From: Nitrospira sp. UBA2082
Lineage (GTDB): Bacteria > Nitrospirota > Nitrospiria > Nitrospirales > Nitrospiraceae
Direction: 5' to 3'
DNA: 31,120 nt
Assembly: GCA_002331335.1 (NCBI GenBank)
Contig: DCZO01000035.1
Coordinates: 103,122 to 134,241 of the forward strand
Below, piece by piece: positions 15,366 through 22,302 of this stretch. The notes under the pieces are model-generated. The model worked only from the letters and a program-made list of their open reading frames with translations, was not told where the DNA came from and made no database searches. The translations under genes were made by a program, and so were the position numbers. Position 1 is the first letter of the stretch. Each line of letters begins with the position of its first letter.

Positions 15366-15977
15366 TCAGGCCCCGCCGCCCGTTCGGCGGTCGGCCGGCT
15401 CCTGTAATTGCTCTTTGACACGACGTAAGACCTGAAACGGATTACCCGCCGGCACTTCCGTGCATCCACACGGGCCTTCGTTTAAGTCTTTCCCGCAACG
15501 CACACAGAGTCCGCGGCAGTCATCCGTGCACAAGGGATGCATCGGGGCGGCAAGGATCAATTGCTCCCGAAGCATCGGCGCCAACTCAAGATGGTCACCC
15601 GCATAGTGGTAAAGTTCGTCGTCCGGCTCCGGCTTGGGTTCAACCGCCGGAGGCGCTTTCTTCTTGTGCGGAACCTCGCGCTGGACAGTCGGCGGCGCCA
15701 TCTTCGTCTCCCGCTCATAGGCGGCACGAACCGAGAATGCCACAGGGTCATCGAAGCTCTTCAGGCATCGCACACATTGCCGAATCGCCGTCCCTTCCAC
15801 AACCCCCGTCACGCAGATCGTTCGATCGACGGCCCGAAGATCCAGCCCCACCGCCACCGTGCCGCGCAACGCGACGTCTGTATCGGCCAGCCCCAATTGT
15901 TCTCCGGTCAGATCCCCGGACAGGGACACCCCGTCCGCCGTGATATCTGAGACTTTTGGCGCCAGTAGATCCGTCAT
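15366..15977 (-). CDS. yceD: DUF177 (YceD) family protein
   Basis: 203 residues from the ATG at 15977, with TGGAG upstream; the frame stays open to 16241 but without a suitable start. Domain features: VVEGTAIRQCVRCLKSFDDP in the middle and, near the C-terminus, PLCTDDCRGLCVRCGKDLNE then GPCGC, the Cys pairs typical of this family. Between them is a Lys/Pro-rich linker (HKKKAPPAVEPKPEP). Members are encoded before rpmF in many bacteria and are linked to 23S rRNA processing or accumulation. The rpmF neighbour supports the call. Confidence 0.9.
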   Translation of the reverse strand: MTDLLAPKVSDITADGVSLSGDLTGEQLGLADTDVALRGTVAVGLDLRAVDRTICVTGVVEGTAIRQCVRCLKSFDDPVAFSVRAAYERETKMAPPTVQREVPHKKKAPPAVEPKPEPDDELYHYAGDHLELAPMLREQLILAAPMHPLCTDDCRGLCVRCGKDLNEGPCGCTEVPAGNPFQVLRRVKEQLQEPADRRTGGGA

Positions 15978-16048
15978 GATCTCCAGAGACAGGCCAGCAC
16001 CCCGCTCCCATACGCTACGATCGGCGCTGCACTCGCCGGTCACGCTCG

Positions 16049-16300
16049 TTATCGCTCCTCTGCAAAACTGATAATCGCGATATGCCGGGCCCGCTTCACG
16101 GCCACTGTCAGCTCCCGCTGATGGCGCATGCAATTTCCAGAAATACGGCGAGGTACGATACGTCCCCGCTCGGTCAGAAAGTTTCTCAACAACCCGGCGT
16201 CTTTGAAATCGATCGGCGCCTTCTCCAGGCAAAACCGGCAAGGCCGCCGCCGTTGAAACAGCCGCCCTCCGCCACGCTCGCCCTCATTGCTCCGTTCCAT
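16049..16300 (-). CDS. rpsR: 30S ribosomal protein S18
   Basis: 83 residues. CRFCLEKAPIDFKDAGLLRN, then GRIVPRRISGNCMRHQREL and AVKRARHIAIISF are the S18 core. CRFC plus GNCMRH gives C-x2-C...C-x2-H, so this looks like the zinc-binding (C+) form. A basic, Arg-rich N-terminal extension precedes it. It follows ssb by 23 bases in the usual rpsF-ssb-rpsR order. rplI, often next, is not here; DUF177 follows after 71 bases. Confidence 0.96.
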   Translation of the reverse strand: MERSNEGERGGGRLFQRRRPCRFCLEKAPIDFKDAGLLRNFLTERGRIVPRRISGNCMRHQRELTVAVKRARHIAIISFAEER

Positions 16301-16323
16301 TACTGCCTCCTCATTCTACGCGC

Positions 16324-16722
16324 TTACCCTTGCTCATCCATGGCGTCATAGCTCGGTTCATCGTGAGCCGGCGGTTCTCCCCCACCACCATCCTGGCGTT
16401 TGGGCATGAACGTGACGGTCTGCGCCACGACCTCGTGCTTGCTCCGCTTCTGACCGTCTTCCGTTTCCCACCGGCGTTGCTGCAACCGTCCCTCGACGAT
16501 CGCCCCGTTACCTTTGCTGAGATATTGTCCGCAATGTTCCGCTTGCTTGCCGAACACCACAATATCGACGAAACAGACTTCTTCCTTCAGATCCTCACCC
16601 TGCTTGAACCGACGGCTGACGGCTAATCCGAAGCTCGCCACCGGGGTCCCGTTCGGCGTATACCGAAGTTCGGGATTCCGGGTAAGGTTCCCCATCAAGA
16701 TGACCTTGTTAAATCCGGCCAC
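16324..16722 (-). CDS. ssb: single-stranded DNA-binding protein
   Basis: 132 residues, starting at a GTG (16722) that overlaps the end of rpsF by 14 bases, with AGGAG upstream. OB-fold motifs: FNKVILMGNLTRNPELRYTP, VASFGLAVSRRF, VCFVDIVVFGKQAEHCGQYL and GAIVEGRLQQRRWE. The acidic tail ends YDAMDEQG, a weak version of the usual DDDIPF tip for partner binding, and lacks the terminal Pro-Phe. Shorter than the E. coli protein (178). Acts in replication and repair. Confidence 0.94.
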   Translation of the reverse strand: MAGFNKVILMGNLTRNPELRYTPNGTPVASFGLAVSRRFKQGEDLKEEVCFVDIVVFGKQAEHCGQYLSKGNGAIVEGRLQQRRWETEDGQKRSKHEVVAQTVTFMPKRQDGGGGEPPAHDEPSYDAMDEQG

Positions 16723-17056
16723 CGTCGGTCTCCTGTGCCGTGGCCTCTACCGGCCGCCGCTCCACCAGAGGCTTCTCATGATGGACCGTGAGAAACTTAA
16801 TGATGTTGTCTTCCAATCGGTACGCCCGCTCCAGCTCACCAACGGTATGGTTCGGCGCCTTGAAGTAGAAATAGGCATAGGTGCCCTTCCGCTCGCGCCG
16901 GACCTCGTACGCCAGTTTCTTCTTCCCCAGATTCTCGGCTTTGATGAATTGCGCGCCGGTCTTATCGGCAACACCCTTCATCTTGTCGATGAGCGCCTTG
17001 GTCTCCTCATCGGAGACGGACGGACGAATAATGAACAGAGACTCGTAGAGCTCCAT
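16709..17056 (-). CDS. rpsF: 30S ribosomal protein S6
   Basis: 115 residues from the ATG at 17056, chosen for the AGGAGG 9 bases upstream and the usual start MELYESLFIIRP; the frame remains open further upstream. Core motifs: VSDEETKALIDKMKGVADKT, LGKKKLAYEVRRERKGTYAY and LERAYRLEDNIIKFLTV. First gene of rpsF-ssb-rpsR. Confidence 0.96.
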   Translation of the reverse strand: MELYESLFIIRPSVSDEETKALIDKMKGVADKTGAQFIKAENLGKKKLAYEVRRERKGTYAYFYFKAPNHTVGELERAYRLEDNIIKFLTVHHEKPLVERRPVEATAQETDGGRI

Positions 17057-17138
17057 GCAGCAATCCTCCTGGACAATGGCCCCCGAACCGGTCGGGAGCG
17101 AGGTGTAGGGCGCCTTATACGGCGCAAAGAACGAGGGA

Positions 17139-17167
17139 CGGTAACACAGAGCCGAAACAGCTGTCAA
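17139..17167 (-). promoter_or_regulatory. candidate promoter for rpsF-ssb-rpsR
   Basis: A perfect TTGACA on the minus strand (17162-17167) lies about 110 bases before rpsF. The -10 region 17-18 bases on (TTACCG or TACCGT) is poor. A GC hairpin GCGCCGTATAAGGCGC (17110-17125) lies in the leader and could matter for regulation of the ribosomal protein genes. Confidence 0.3.
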
Positions 17168-17187
17168 TAAAAGCGGGGCTTAGGAGG

Positions 17188-17201
17188 TCGGGTTGACCCG
17201 A
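17188..17201. repeat. short palindrome TCGGGTTGACCCGA
   Basis: Six-base arms TCGGGT/ACCCGA around two bases lie between the divergent rpsF promoter and the degraded region. It could be an operator or a weak hairpin. No T run follows on either strand. Confidence 0.35.
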
Positions 17202-17262
17202 TTGAGCTTCGGCCTCTCCGCCGTCTGTGCTAGACTCACGCGAACCGATAGGATAAGGCCTG

Positions 17263-17737
17263 ATGGAACCATCATCGAACAAGAGAGTAGCTGCTCTACC
17301 AGATGAGAAGGCCCACAACGCGCTCCCCTTGTGGGCGCAAAGACTGGGAAGATCCAGTCCCTTCTCTGGTCCACTCAGTTGGCCTGCCACACCGGAAGAA
17401 GGGCTGAGGCAATCTATCCAGCTATCCGATTTTGGACATCAGCAGTTGATCGCCTCGACCAGGGCGCAGCATCCGGAAGCCTCAGCCGACTCCGTTGCCA
17501 CACTTGCATACAATACCGTTTCAACCTGGGACCGCGTTCGTTCATCTCTCCGACTCGCACCGAGGAATCCCTCGCGTGGCCACCGCTGATTCCCATCCGT
17601 TTGAGGAAGCCTTTGGAGTCCTCCAACGCCAAGCCGATTCGCTGGACCGCTCGTACATCACCGACTGGGCAAAGCGACTCGGAATCTGGGAAGAGTGGCA
17701 GTACGTTCAGAGTCAGACTGATAACTCAATGCCCTGA
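17263..17737 (+). pseudogene. remnant of a nucleotidyltransferase cassette
   Basis: Two frames are involved. From the ATG at 17263 (AAGG upstream; TAGACT -10-like box at 17230-17235) a frame of 108 codons includes LSDFGHQQLIASTRAQHPEA, reminiscent of small genes that precede nucleotidyltransferases. It ends at 17589 in what looks like foreign frame. In the frame shifted by one, up to the stop at 17737, EEAFGVLQRQADSLDRSYIT and DWAKRLGIWEEW closely resemble the C-terminus of AbiEii/MNT-like nucleotidyltransferases (..VLxxQ..LDxxYLxxWAxxLG). The central catalytic part (GGxA..R.T.D.D) is missing. Reading: a two-gene cassette collapsed by deletion. Family resemblance is from memory; moderate doubt remains. 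Confidence 0.4.
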
Positions 17738-18078
17738 ACAGCAAGCGGTTCCAGACACCGTTGATCCAAGATCGCACGTCGTAGACTTGCACTATTCGAT
17801 GGTCGTTGTGTCGCGAATCCAGAGACCGCCAGCGATGGACGAAGCAAGATCTGAATCCCGCTGCGGCGCATCCGTGATGATCTTGAACAGCACCAGCCCC
17901 CCGAGAAACGGACCTCAAGCCGTTTCACAAACCCACTTCATGCGGAGAGGTCGTCGAGGTCCAGATTATTTTGGGCAGCAGCGTTTCTGACCACTATTTC
18001 TCGCTAATGAATACCAAAAGGCATACCGCGCGCCCTTCAGCGGCGCGCCACGCGTCTACTAGAACGCATAGCTGGGCG
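17738..18078. other. about 340 bases with no recognisable gene
   Basis: Short frames exist on both strands, none with a ribosome binding site or known motif. The most protein-like is on the minus strand, 17792-17914: 40 codons including LVLFKIITDAPQRDSDLASS and IAGGLWIRD, bounded by stops, possibly a gene remnant. A GC-rich hairpin GCGCGCC/GGCGCGC (18028-18048) lies about 30 bases beyond the DUF4288 stop and may end its transcript, although the T tract after it is short. Confidence 0.4.
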
Positions 18079-18456
18079 TCATTGCCGCACCTGAGCCTTG
18101 GTTCTCCTCCAGGAGCGAATCTTCTTCAGAGATCTCTCGTATTTAGCCCACATTATCTCGGCACCATCGCCCAGCTCCTCATAGATGGGCAACACCTCCG
18201 TAATACCCTCAAATAACCACTGCACATCAATCCCCTTTGGACCCCCCTTGTATGGTTTTGTTTCTTTTTTCGCCAAGGCTTCAATTTTGTCGAAGGCGTG
18301 GTCCTGATTCCGCGCCTTGACGATGACGGTGTTTTCCCACACAAGAAACTTCTTGTTCAGACGGTTGTTCCCCTTCGCTTTACATTCGATGAATCGCAGG
18401 ATATAGGAACCGACGTACCAACCAACAGGCGAGAGGTTCTTGTCGTATCTCTTCAT
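18079..18456 (-). CDS. DUF4288 domain protein
   Basis: 125 residues from the ATG at 18456 (a TTG at 18465 is possible). The DUF4288 pattern is recognisable: GWYVGSYILRFIECKAKGNN, then FLVWENTVIVKARNQDHAFD with the conserved aromatic-Glu strand and Ala-rich helix, DVQWLFEGITEVLPIYEEL, and GDGAEIMWAKYE. The function of the family is not established to my knowledge. The protein is small, basic and cytoplasmic. It lies in the variable stretch between rpsF and the GGDEF gene, has lower GC than its neighbours, its own likely promoter and no operon partner, so it may have been acquired. Confidence 0.75.
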   Translation of the reverse strand: MKRYDKNLSPVGWYVGSYILRFIECKAKGNNRLNKKFLVWENTVIVKARNQDHAFDKIEALAKKETKPYKGGPKGIDVQWLFEGITEVLPIYEELGDGAEIMWAKYERSLKKIRSWRRTKAQVRQ

Positions 18457-18519
18457 GATGTCCAACTAGGAGTATCTTGGCCAGGATCTTCTCGTGATCA
18501 CAGTGCCAATACTTGGGCG

Positions 18520-18548
18520 ATTCTCATGACTTCCTAACGGCCTGTCAA
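18520..18548 (-). promoter_or_regulatory. sigma70-type promoter for the DUF4288 gene
   Basis: TTGACA (18543-18548, minus strand), a 17-base spacer and GAGAAT (18520-18525, 4 of 6). Transcription would start near 18513, about 57 bases before the ATG. It fits single-gene transcription of this small ORF. Confidence 0.45.
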
Positions 18549-18566
18549 GCCGCAGAGCGAGGATCG

Positions 18567-18600
18567 GAACAGGTTCTACAGCCTCGCAGATGCGAGGCTG
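18567..18600. repeat. pair of adjacent palindromes
   Basis: GGAACAGGTTCT (18566-18577) contains GAAC/GTTC arms, and CAGCCTCGCAGATGCGAGGC plus TG (18579-18600) has 10-base perfect arms around two central bases. They lie between the DUF4288 promoter and the end of the GGDEF gene (18681). The stronger hairpin could end the ychF-GGDEF transcript, but no T run follows. An operator role is equally possible. Confidence 0.5.
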
Positions 18601-18680
18601 ACTGTGGGCTGGCTAATAGGTTAAACAAGAAGCTTGCAGTCAGGCCGGGGTAGGTTGGAGAGGGAAGAGGGAGGCGCTGT

Positions 18681-19574
18681 TCATGTTTCCAGAGCCGCTG
18701 GGAATTGATAGTTCGCGCCGCCGGCTTCTTGAACGGCTTGTAAGGCAGCCTGGGCTTGCTGCAGTAATTCGTCGGCTTGCTGGGCGTCGAGCGGATAGAC
18801 GGCCAACCCCATGCTGGCGGTCACCGTTACCTCGTTGTCCTGCACCGTAAAGGGTCGCGCCATCGAGTCCAGGAGACGCTTGGCAACGATATCCATATCG
18901 GCTCGGCAATTGATGCCTTCCAACAGACACGTAAATTCATCCCCTTCAAGGCGCGCCACCGTATCGACCTCTCGCATACATTTCTTCAGGCGCTCCGCCG
19001 TCTCTTTGAGCACCGCGTCACAGCCACCTGATCCGATCGTCACAGCCAGAGAGGCAAACTGATCAAGCCCCAGCAACACCAGCCCGACTTCCTGTTTTTT
19101 TCGCTTGGCGATCGCCAACGCATGCACCAATCGATCACGGAACAACGCTCGGTTGGCCAGCGCAGTCAAGGGATCATATTGCGCCAGATATGAGAGATGT
19201 TGTTCGGCTTGTTTCCGGTCGACCGCATGCCGGACTGATCGCACCAGTTGATCCGCCGTCCACTGCCGCTTGATGATGACGTCCTGAATACCCCGCTGAA
19301 TTGCCTGCCGTTCTTTCTTGACGTCTTTCTGATCTGTCAGCATGACGATCGGCATCCGGGCCAACGCGGCCTGAAGCAGGTCCAGCACATTCAGACCATG
19401 CGTATCGATTAGATCGCCATAGAGCAGAATGACGTCAAAAGACTCCCGGTTCAGCCGACGCAAGGCTGAACTGAGCCTTTCAACATGGACAACCTGGATA
19501 TCCTCCTCGGCGAGCATGGAGCTCGCCTCGCGAGCATCGACTTCATTCGCTTCAACGAGGAGGACTTTAATCAC
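18681..19574 (-). CDS. receiver-GGDEF protein with degenerate active sites
   Basis: 297 residues, GTG start at 19574. Receiver domain about 1-118: LLVEANEVD, FDVILLYGDL, VMLTDQ and VIIKRQ. The phospho-acceptor Asp is replaced by Tyr52 and one of the acidic pair by Ala9, so normal phosphorylation is unlikely; Thr80 and Lys102 remain. GGDEF domain about 125-290: YDPLTALANRALFRDRL, then FASLAVTIG where active enzymes have FKxIND..GH (Asn and Asp replaced by Ala177 and Val178), and EGDEF (210-214) in place of GGDEF. The I-site RxxD is intact (Arg201, Asp204). It is probably not a working diguanylate cyclase but could bind c-di-GMP or signal by protein contact. 24 bases after ychF. Confidence 0.85.
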   Translation of the reverse strand: MIKVLLVEANEVDAREASSMLAEEDIQVVHVERLSSALRRLNRESFDVILLYGDLIDTHGLNVLDLLQAALARMPIVMLTDQKDVKKERQAIQRGIQDVIIKRQWTADQLVRSVRHAVDRKQAEQHLSYLAQYDPLTALANRALFRDRLVHALAIAKRKKQEVGLVLLGLDQFASLAVTIGSGGCDAVLKETAERLKKCMREVDTVARLEGDEFTCLLEGINCRADMDIVAKRLLDSMARPFTVQDNEVTVTASMGLAVYPLDAQQADELLQQAQAALQAVQEAGGANYQFPAALET

Positions 19575-19598
19575 TGACTGACCCCGCCGGTCACCGAC

Positions 19599-20690
19599 TC
19601 AGACATTGAATCGAAAATACACGATGTCCGCTTCTTTGACCACATAATCCTTACCTTCGAGACGGAATAACCCCTTCTCTTTCACCTTGGCCTCCGACCC
19701 ACAGGCCAGCAAGTCATCGTAGTGGTAGACCTCCGCCCGGATAAATCCCCGCTCCATATCCGAGTGGATCTTGCCCGCTGCCTGCGGCGCCTTGGTCCCC
19801 CGCGGGATGGGCCAGGCTCTGGATTCGATCTCCCCCGCCGTGAAGAAGGTGATGAGATTGAGCAGCGCGTACGCTTCGCGAGTGAGCCGCACCAGTCCGG
19901 ATTCCGTCAATCCCAATTCGCTCAGAAACGCGGCCCGCTCGGACTCAGGGAGCGACGACAGCTCCGCTTCCAACTGGCCACAGATCGTCACGACACGCGC
20001 ACCGCGTTTGTCGGCGAAGTCTCGCACCGTTTGCACCATCGCTTCGTCGGCATGCTGCCCTTCCGAGACATTCGCCACGAACAGGACGGGCTTGGCGGCC
20101 AGCAGCTGGCACTCATCCAAGATGATCCGTTCCTCCGGTGTGTACGAGAGATTTCCCAGCCACTCCCCCTTGTCCAACAGACCGATCAGCCGCGTCATGA
20201 ACTCAACCTCAAACGCCGCCTTTTTGTCTCCCGCCCGGACTTTCTTGTCGGTTTTCTGCTTGCGGCGGTCGAGCGTCTCCAGATCGGCGAGCATCAATTC
20301 CGTTTCGATCACACCAATATCGCGGAGAGGATTCACGCCACCGCTGACGTGCACCACATCCGTCCCTTGGAAACACCGAACCACATGCAGAAGGGCATCG
20401 ACTTCCCGGATGTGTCCGAGGAACTGATTGCCGAGCCCTTCACCCTTACTGGCGCCCTCGACCAGGCCGGCGATGTCCCGGACTTCGAGCGTACTGTAGG
20501 TGGTCTTCTTGGACTTGAAGATGTCGGTGAGCGTGACAAGACGCGGGTCGGGTACGAGCGCGATGCCGGTGTTCGGATCGACGGTGGCAAAGGGATAGTT
20601 CGCCGCCAATGCCCCGCCTCCAGTCAACGCATTGAAGACCGTCGTCTTGCCGACATTCGGCAGCCCGATCATGCCACAACAGAGTCCCAT
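19599..20690 (-). CDS. ychF: redox-regulated ATPase YchF
   Basis: Obg-family P-loop ATPase that binds ribosomes; linked to stress responses. 363 residues, normal. GMIGLPNVGKTTVFNALTGG is the Walker A region; DIAGLVEGASKGEGLGNQFL is switch II; FVANVSEGQ is the altered G4 motif (NxxE) that gives ATP rather than GTP preference. The C-terminal TGS-like domain ends RGFIRAEVYHYDDLLACGS and VKEADIVYFRFNV. AGGAAGG lies before the ATG. The pth-ychF neighbourhood is very common. Confidence 0.96.
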   Translation of the reverse strand: MGLCCGMIGLPNVGKTTVFNALTGGGALAANYPFATVDPNTGIALVPDPRLVTLTDIFKSKKTTYSTLEVRDIAGLVEGASKGEGLGNQFLGHIREVDALLHVVRCFQGTDVVHVSGGVNPLRDIGVIETELMLADLETLDRRKQKTDKKVRAGDKKAAFEVEFMTRLIGLLDKGEWLGNLSYTPEERIILDECQLLAAKPVLFVANVSEGQHADEAMVQTVRDFADKRGARVVTICGQLEAELSSLPESERAAFLSELGLTESGLVRLTREAYALLNLITFFTAGEIESRAWPIPRGTKAPQAAGKIHSDMERGFIRAEVYHYDDLLACGSEAKVKEKGLFRLEGKDYVVKEADIVYFRFNV

Positions 20691-20863
20691 GTCCTTTTCC
20701 TTCCTCTCTCAATGCTTAAGGGGAGCAACCAGGCCGGCCTCACTGCGCGCAATGTTCTCACCCAACGCACCCCGGCGCGCCAAGACGCGCCTGTGCCCGG
20801 TTGAGCACCGCACTCACTTTGTCATTCGATCCATCTCCGCGTGCGCGGTGGGCGAGCAACGGG

Positions 20864-21454
20864 TCAGTCCGGTTGCTCCCCTTCCTCCGCCCGCTCTCTT
20901 ACATTGAACTGGTTCATCGCGACTGCAGCACCCCGATGGATCAGGCATTCCAACGCGTCAACTGCCCGTTCCAGACAGGGTTCCAATACCACGACCTCGT
21001 CACGCGTAAATTGCTCCAGCACATAGTCGGCGGAATTCTGTCCAGGCGCCGGACGACCGATTCCGATCTTGACTCGGACGAACTGCGGCGTCCCCAGCGC
21101 CTCGATCACCGACTTGATCCCATTGTGTCCTCCGTGCCCTCCGGCCTGCTTGATCCGCAACCGGCCCAGGTCCAGATCGAGATCGTCATGGATGACGATG
21201 AGATCCTCGGCTGTGAGCTTGAATTCTCGAAGAAGGCCTTTGAGGGGAGGGCCGCTGAGATTCATCCAATCCAGCGTCCCAGCAAGTTCGATCAGCTCGG
21301 ATCCAAGCCGTCCGTAACCGCGGTGAGCGGGACCATGCCGCGCGAGACGGATGGACCACCGAGCGGCTGCCCGCTCGAGGGTCCACATACCGATATTGTG
21401 GCGAGTCTGGGCGTAGGCGTTTCCAGGATTGCCCAATCCGACGAGGAGACGCAC
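20864..21454 (-). CDS. pth: peptidyl-tRNA hydrolase
   Basis: Recycles tRNA from peptidyl-tRNA that drops off ribosomes. 196 residues, GTG start at 21454, two bases after the rplY stop. Motifs: LLVGLGNPGNAYAQTRHNIG (Asn9 and the catalytic His19), VIHDDLDLDLGRLRIKQAGG (catalytic Asp) and GHNGIKSVIEALGT. The tail is rich in Glu, Arg and Gln. The rplY-pth order is widespread. Confidence 0.97.
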   Translation of the reverse strand: MRLLVGLGNPGNAYAQTRHNIGMWTLERAAARWSIRLARHGPAHRGYGRLGSELIELAGTLDWMNLSGPPLKGLLREFKLTAEDLIVIHDDLDLDLGRLRIKQAGGHGGHNGIKSVIEALGTPQFVRVKIGIGRPAPGQNSADYVLEQFTRDEVVVLEPCLERAVDALECLIHRGAAVAMNQFNVRERAEEGEQPD

Positions 21455-21456
21455 TC

Positions 21457-22245
21457 TTACTTCTTCTTTTCAGCTTCCTTCTTCTCGGCCTTGGGAGCCG
21501 CGGCATCCTTGCCGGCGTCTTTCTTCTCCCCCGCCTTGGCATCACCCGCCGCCGCTCCTGCTCCAGCCTTGGCCGGTTCCGCACCGGGCGCACCCTCACC
21601 GGCTACTTCCTTACCCTTGGCCATGACTTCCGGTTCCACCGCACCGGCCCCGCTCGTGAGCAAGGCCTCGAGCTTTGCGTCGGACATGGGCGCCGCAACG
21701 CTGACCACCATCTGGTCTGGATCGTCCAAGAAGCGGACCCCTTCGCGCGCCGCAATTTCCTTCACATGAATGCCGGCGCCGATTGCCAAGGGCGACGCAT
21801 CGACTTCGATATGGTCGGGCAGCGCGGACGGCAGACATTCAACGTGCAAGTCGCGCATGTTATGATGCAACACACCGCCTTCCTTCACTCCTAGCGGAAC
21901 GCTTCCGACAACCTGGATCGGCACTTTGACTCGAATGGGCTTATCCATGGACACTTCGAATAGGTCCGCATGCAGCACTGCGCCGCTGACGGGATCGACT
22001 TGATAGTCGCGCAGAAGCGCCGTGCGGTTCGGTTTGGACTTCGCCCCCGCTACGGTCAGGGCAATCAAAGCGGAACTGCCCGCATGAGACTTTAAAATCT
22101 TGATCAACTCATCCGGATTGACGGTCAGCAGCAAACACTCTCCCTGGCCATAGAGCACGGCCGGGATTTTTCCCGCACGGCGCATGGACCGCGCGGCCCC
22201 CTTGCCGGCTTGCTCTCGCATCGTCACTGCTAAATCGAACTTCAT
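21457..22245 (-). CDS. rplY: 50S ribosomal protein L25 (CTC family)
   Basis: Binds 5S rRNA. 262 residues. N-terminal L25 domain: GKGAARSMRRAGKIPAVLYG, DPVSGAVLHADLFEVSMDKP. Second, beta-rich CTC domain: VPLGVKEGGVLHHNMRDLHV, LPDHIEVDASPLAIGAGIHV and GVRFLDDPDQMVVSVA. The last 60 or so residues form a long low-complexity tail of Ala, Gly, Lys and Glu, ending EAEKKK, longer than in many relatives. GGAGGGG precedes the ATG. 57 bases after prs. Confidence 0.95.
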   Translation of the reverse strand: MKFDLAVTMREQAGKGAARSMRRAGKIPAVLYGQGECLLLTVNPDELIKILKSHAGSSALIALTVAGAKSKPNRTALLRDYQVDPVSGAVLHADLFEVSMDKPIRVKVPIQVVGSVPLGVKEGGVLHHNMRDLHVECLPSALPDHIEVDASPLAIGAGIHVKEIAAREGVRFLDDPDQMVVSVAAPMSDAKLEALLTSGAGAVEPEVMAKGKEVAGEGAPGAEPAKAGAGAAAGDAKAGEKKDAGKDAAAPKAEKKEAEKKK

Positions 22246-22302
22246 GATACCCCTCCATCTCCCGCTTCCCGCCGCAGGCCCAGTAGTCAGAGTCTGGGCA
22301 AA

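Noticed and set aside
17331..17990. 219-codon plus-strand frame through the variable island
   Set aside because: Its composition (rich in Arg, Ser, Pro) and lack of motifs fit a chance frame. The nucleotidyltransferase-like C-terminus is in a different frame.
20771..20789. GGCGCG/CGCGCC hairpin as terminator of pth
   Set aside because: A six-base stem exists, but no T run follows on either strand; the gap to ychF may simply be transcribed through.
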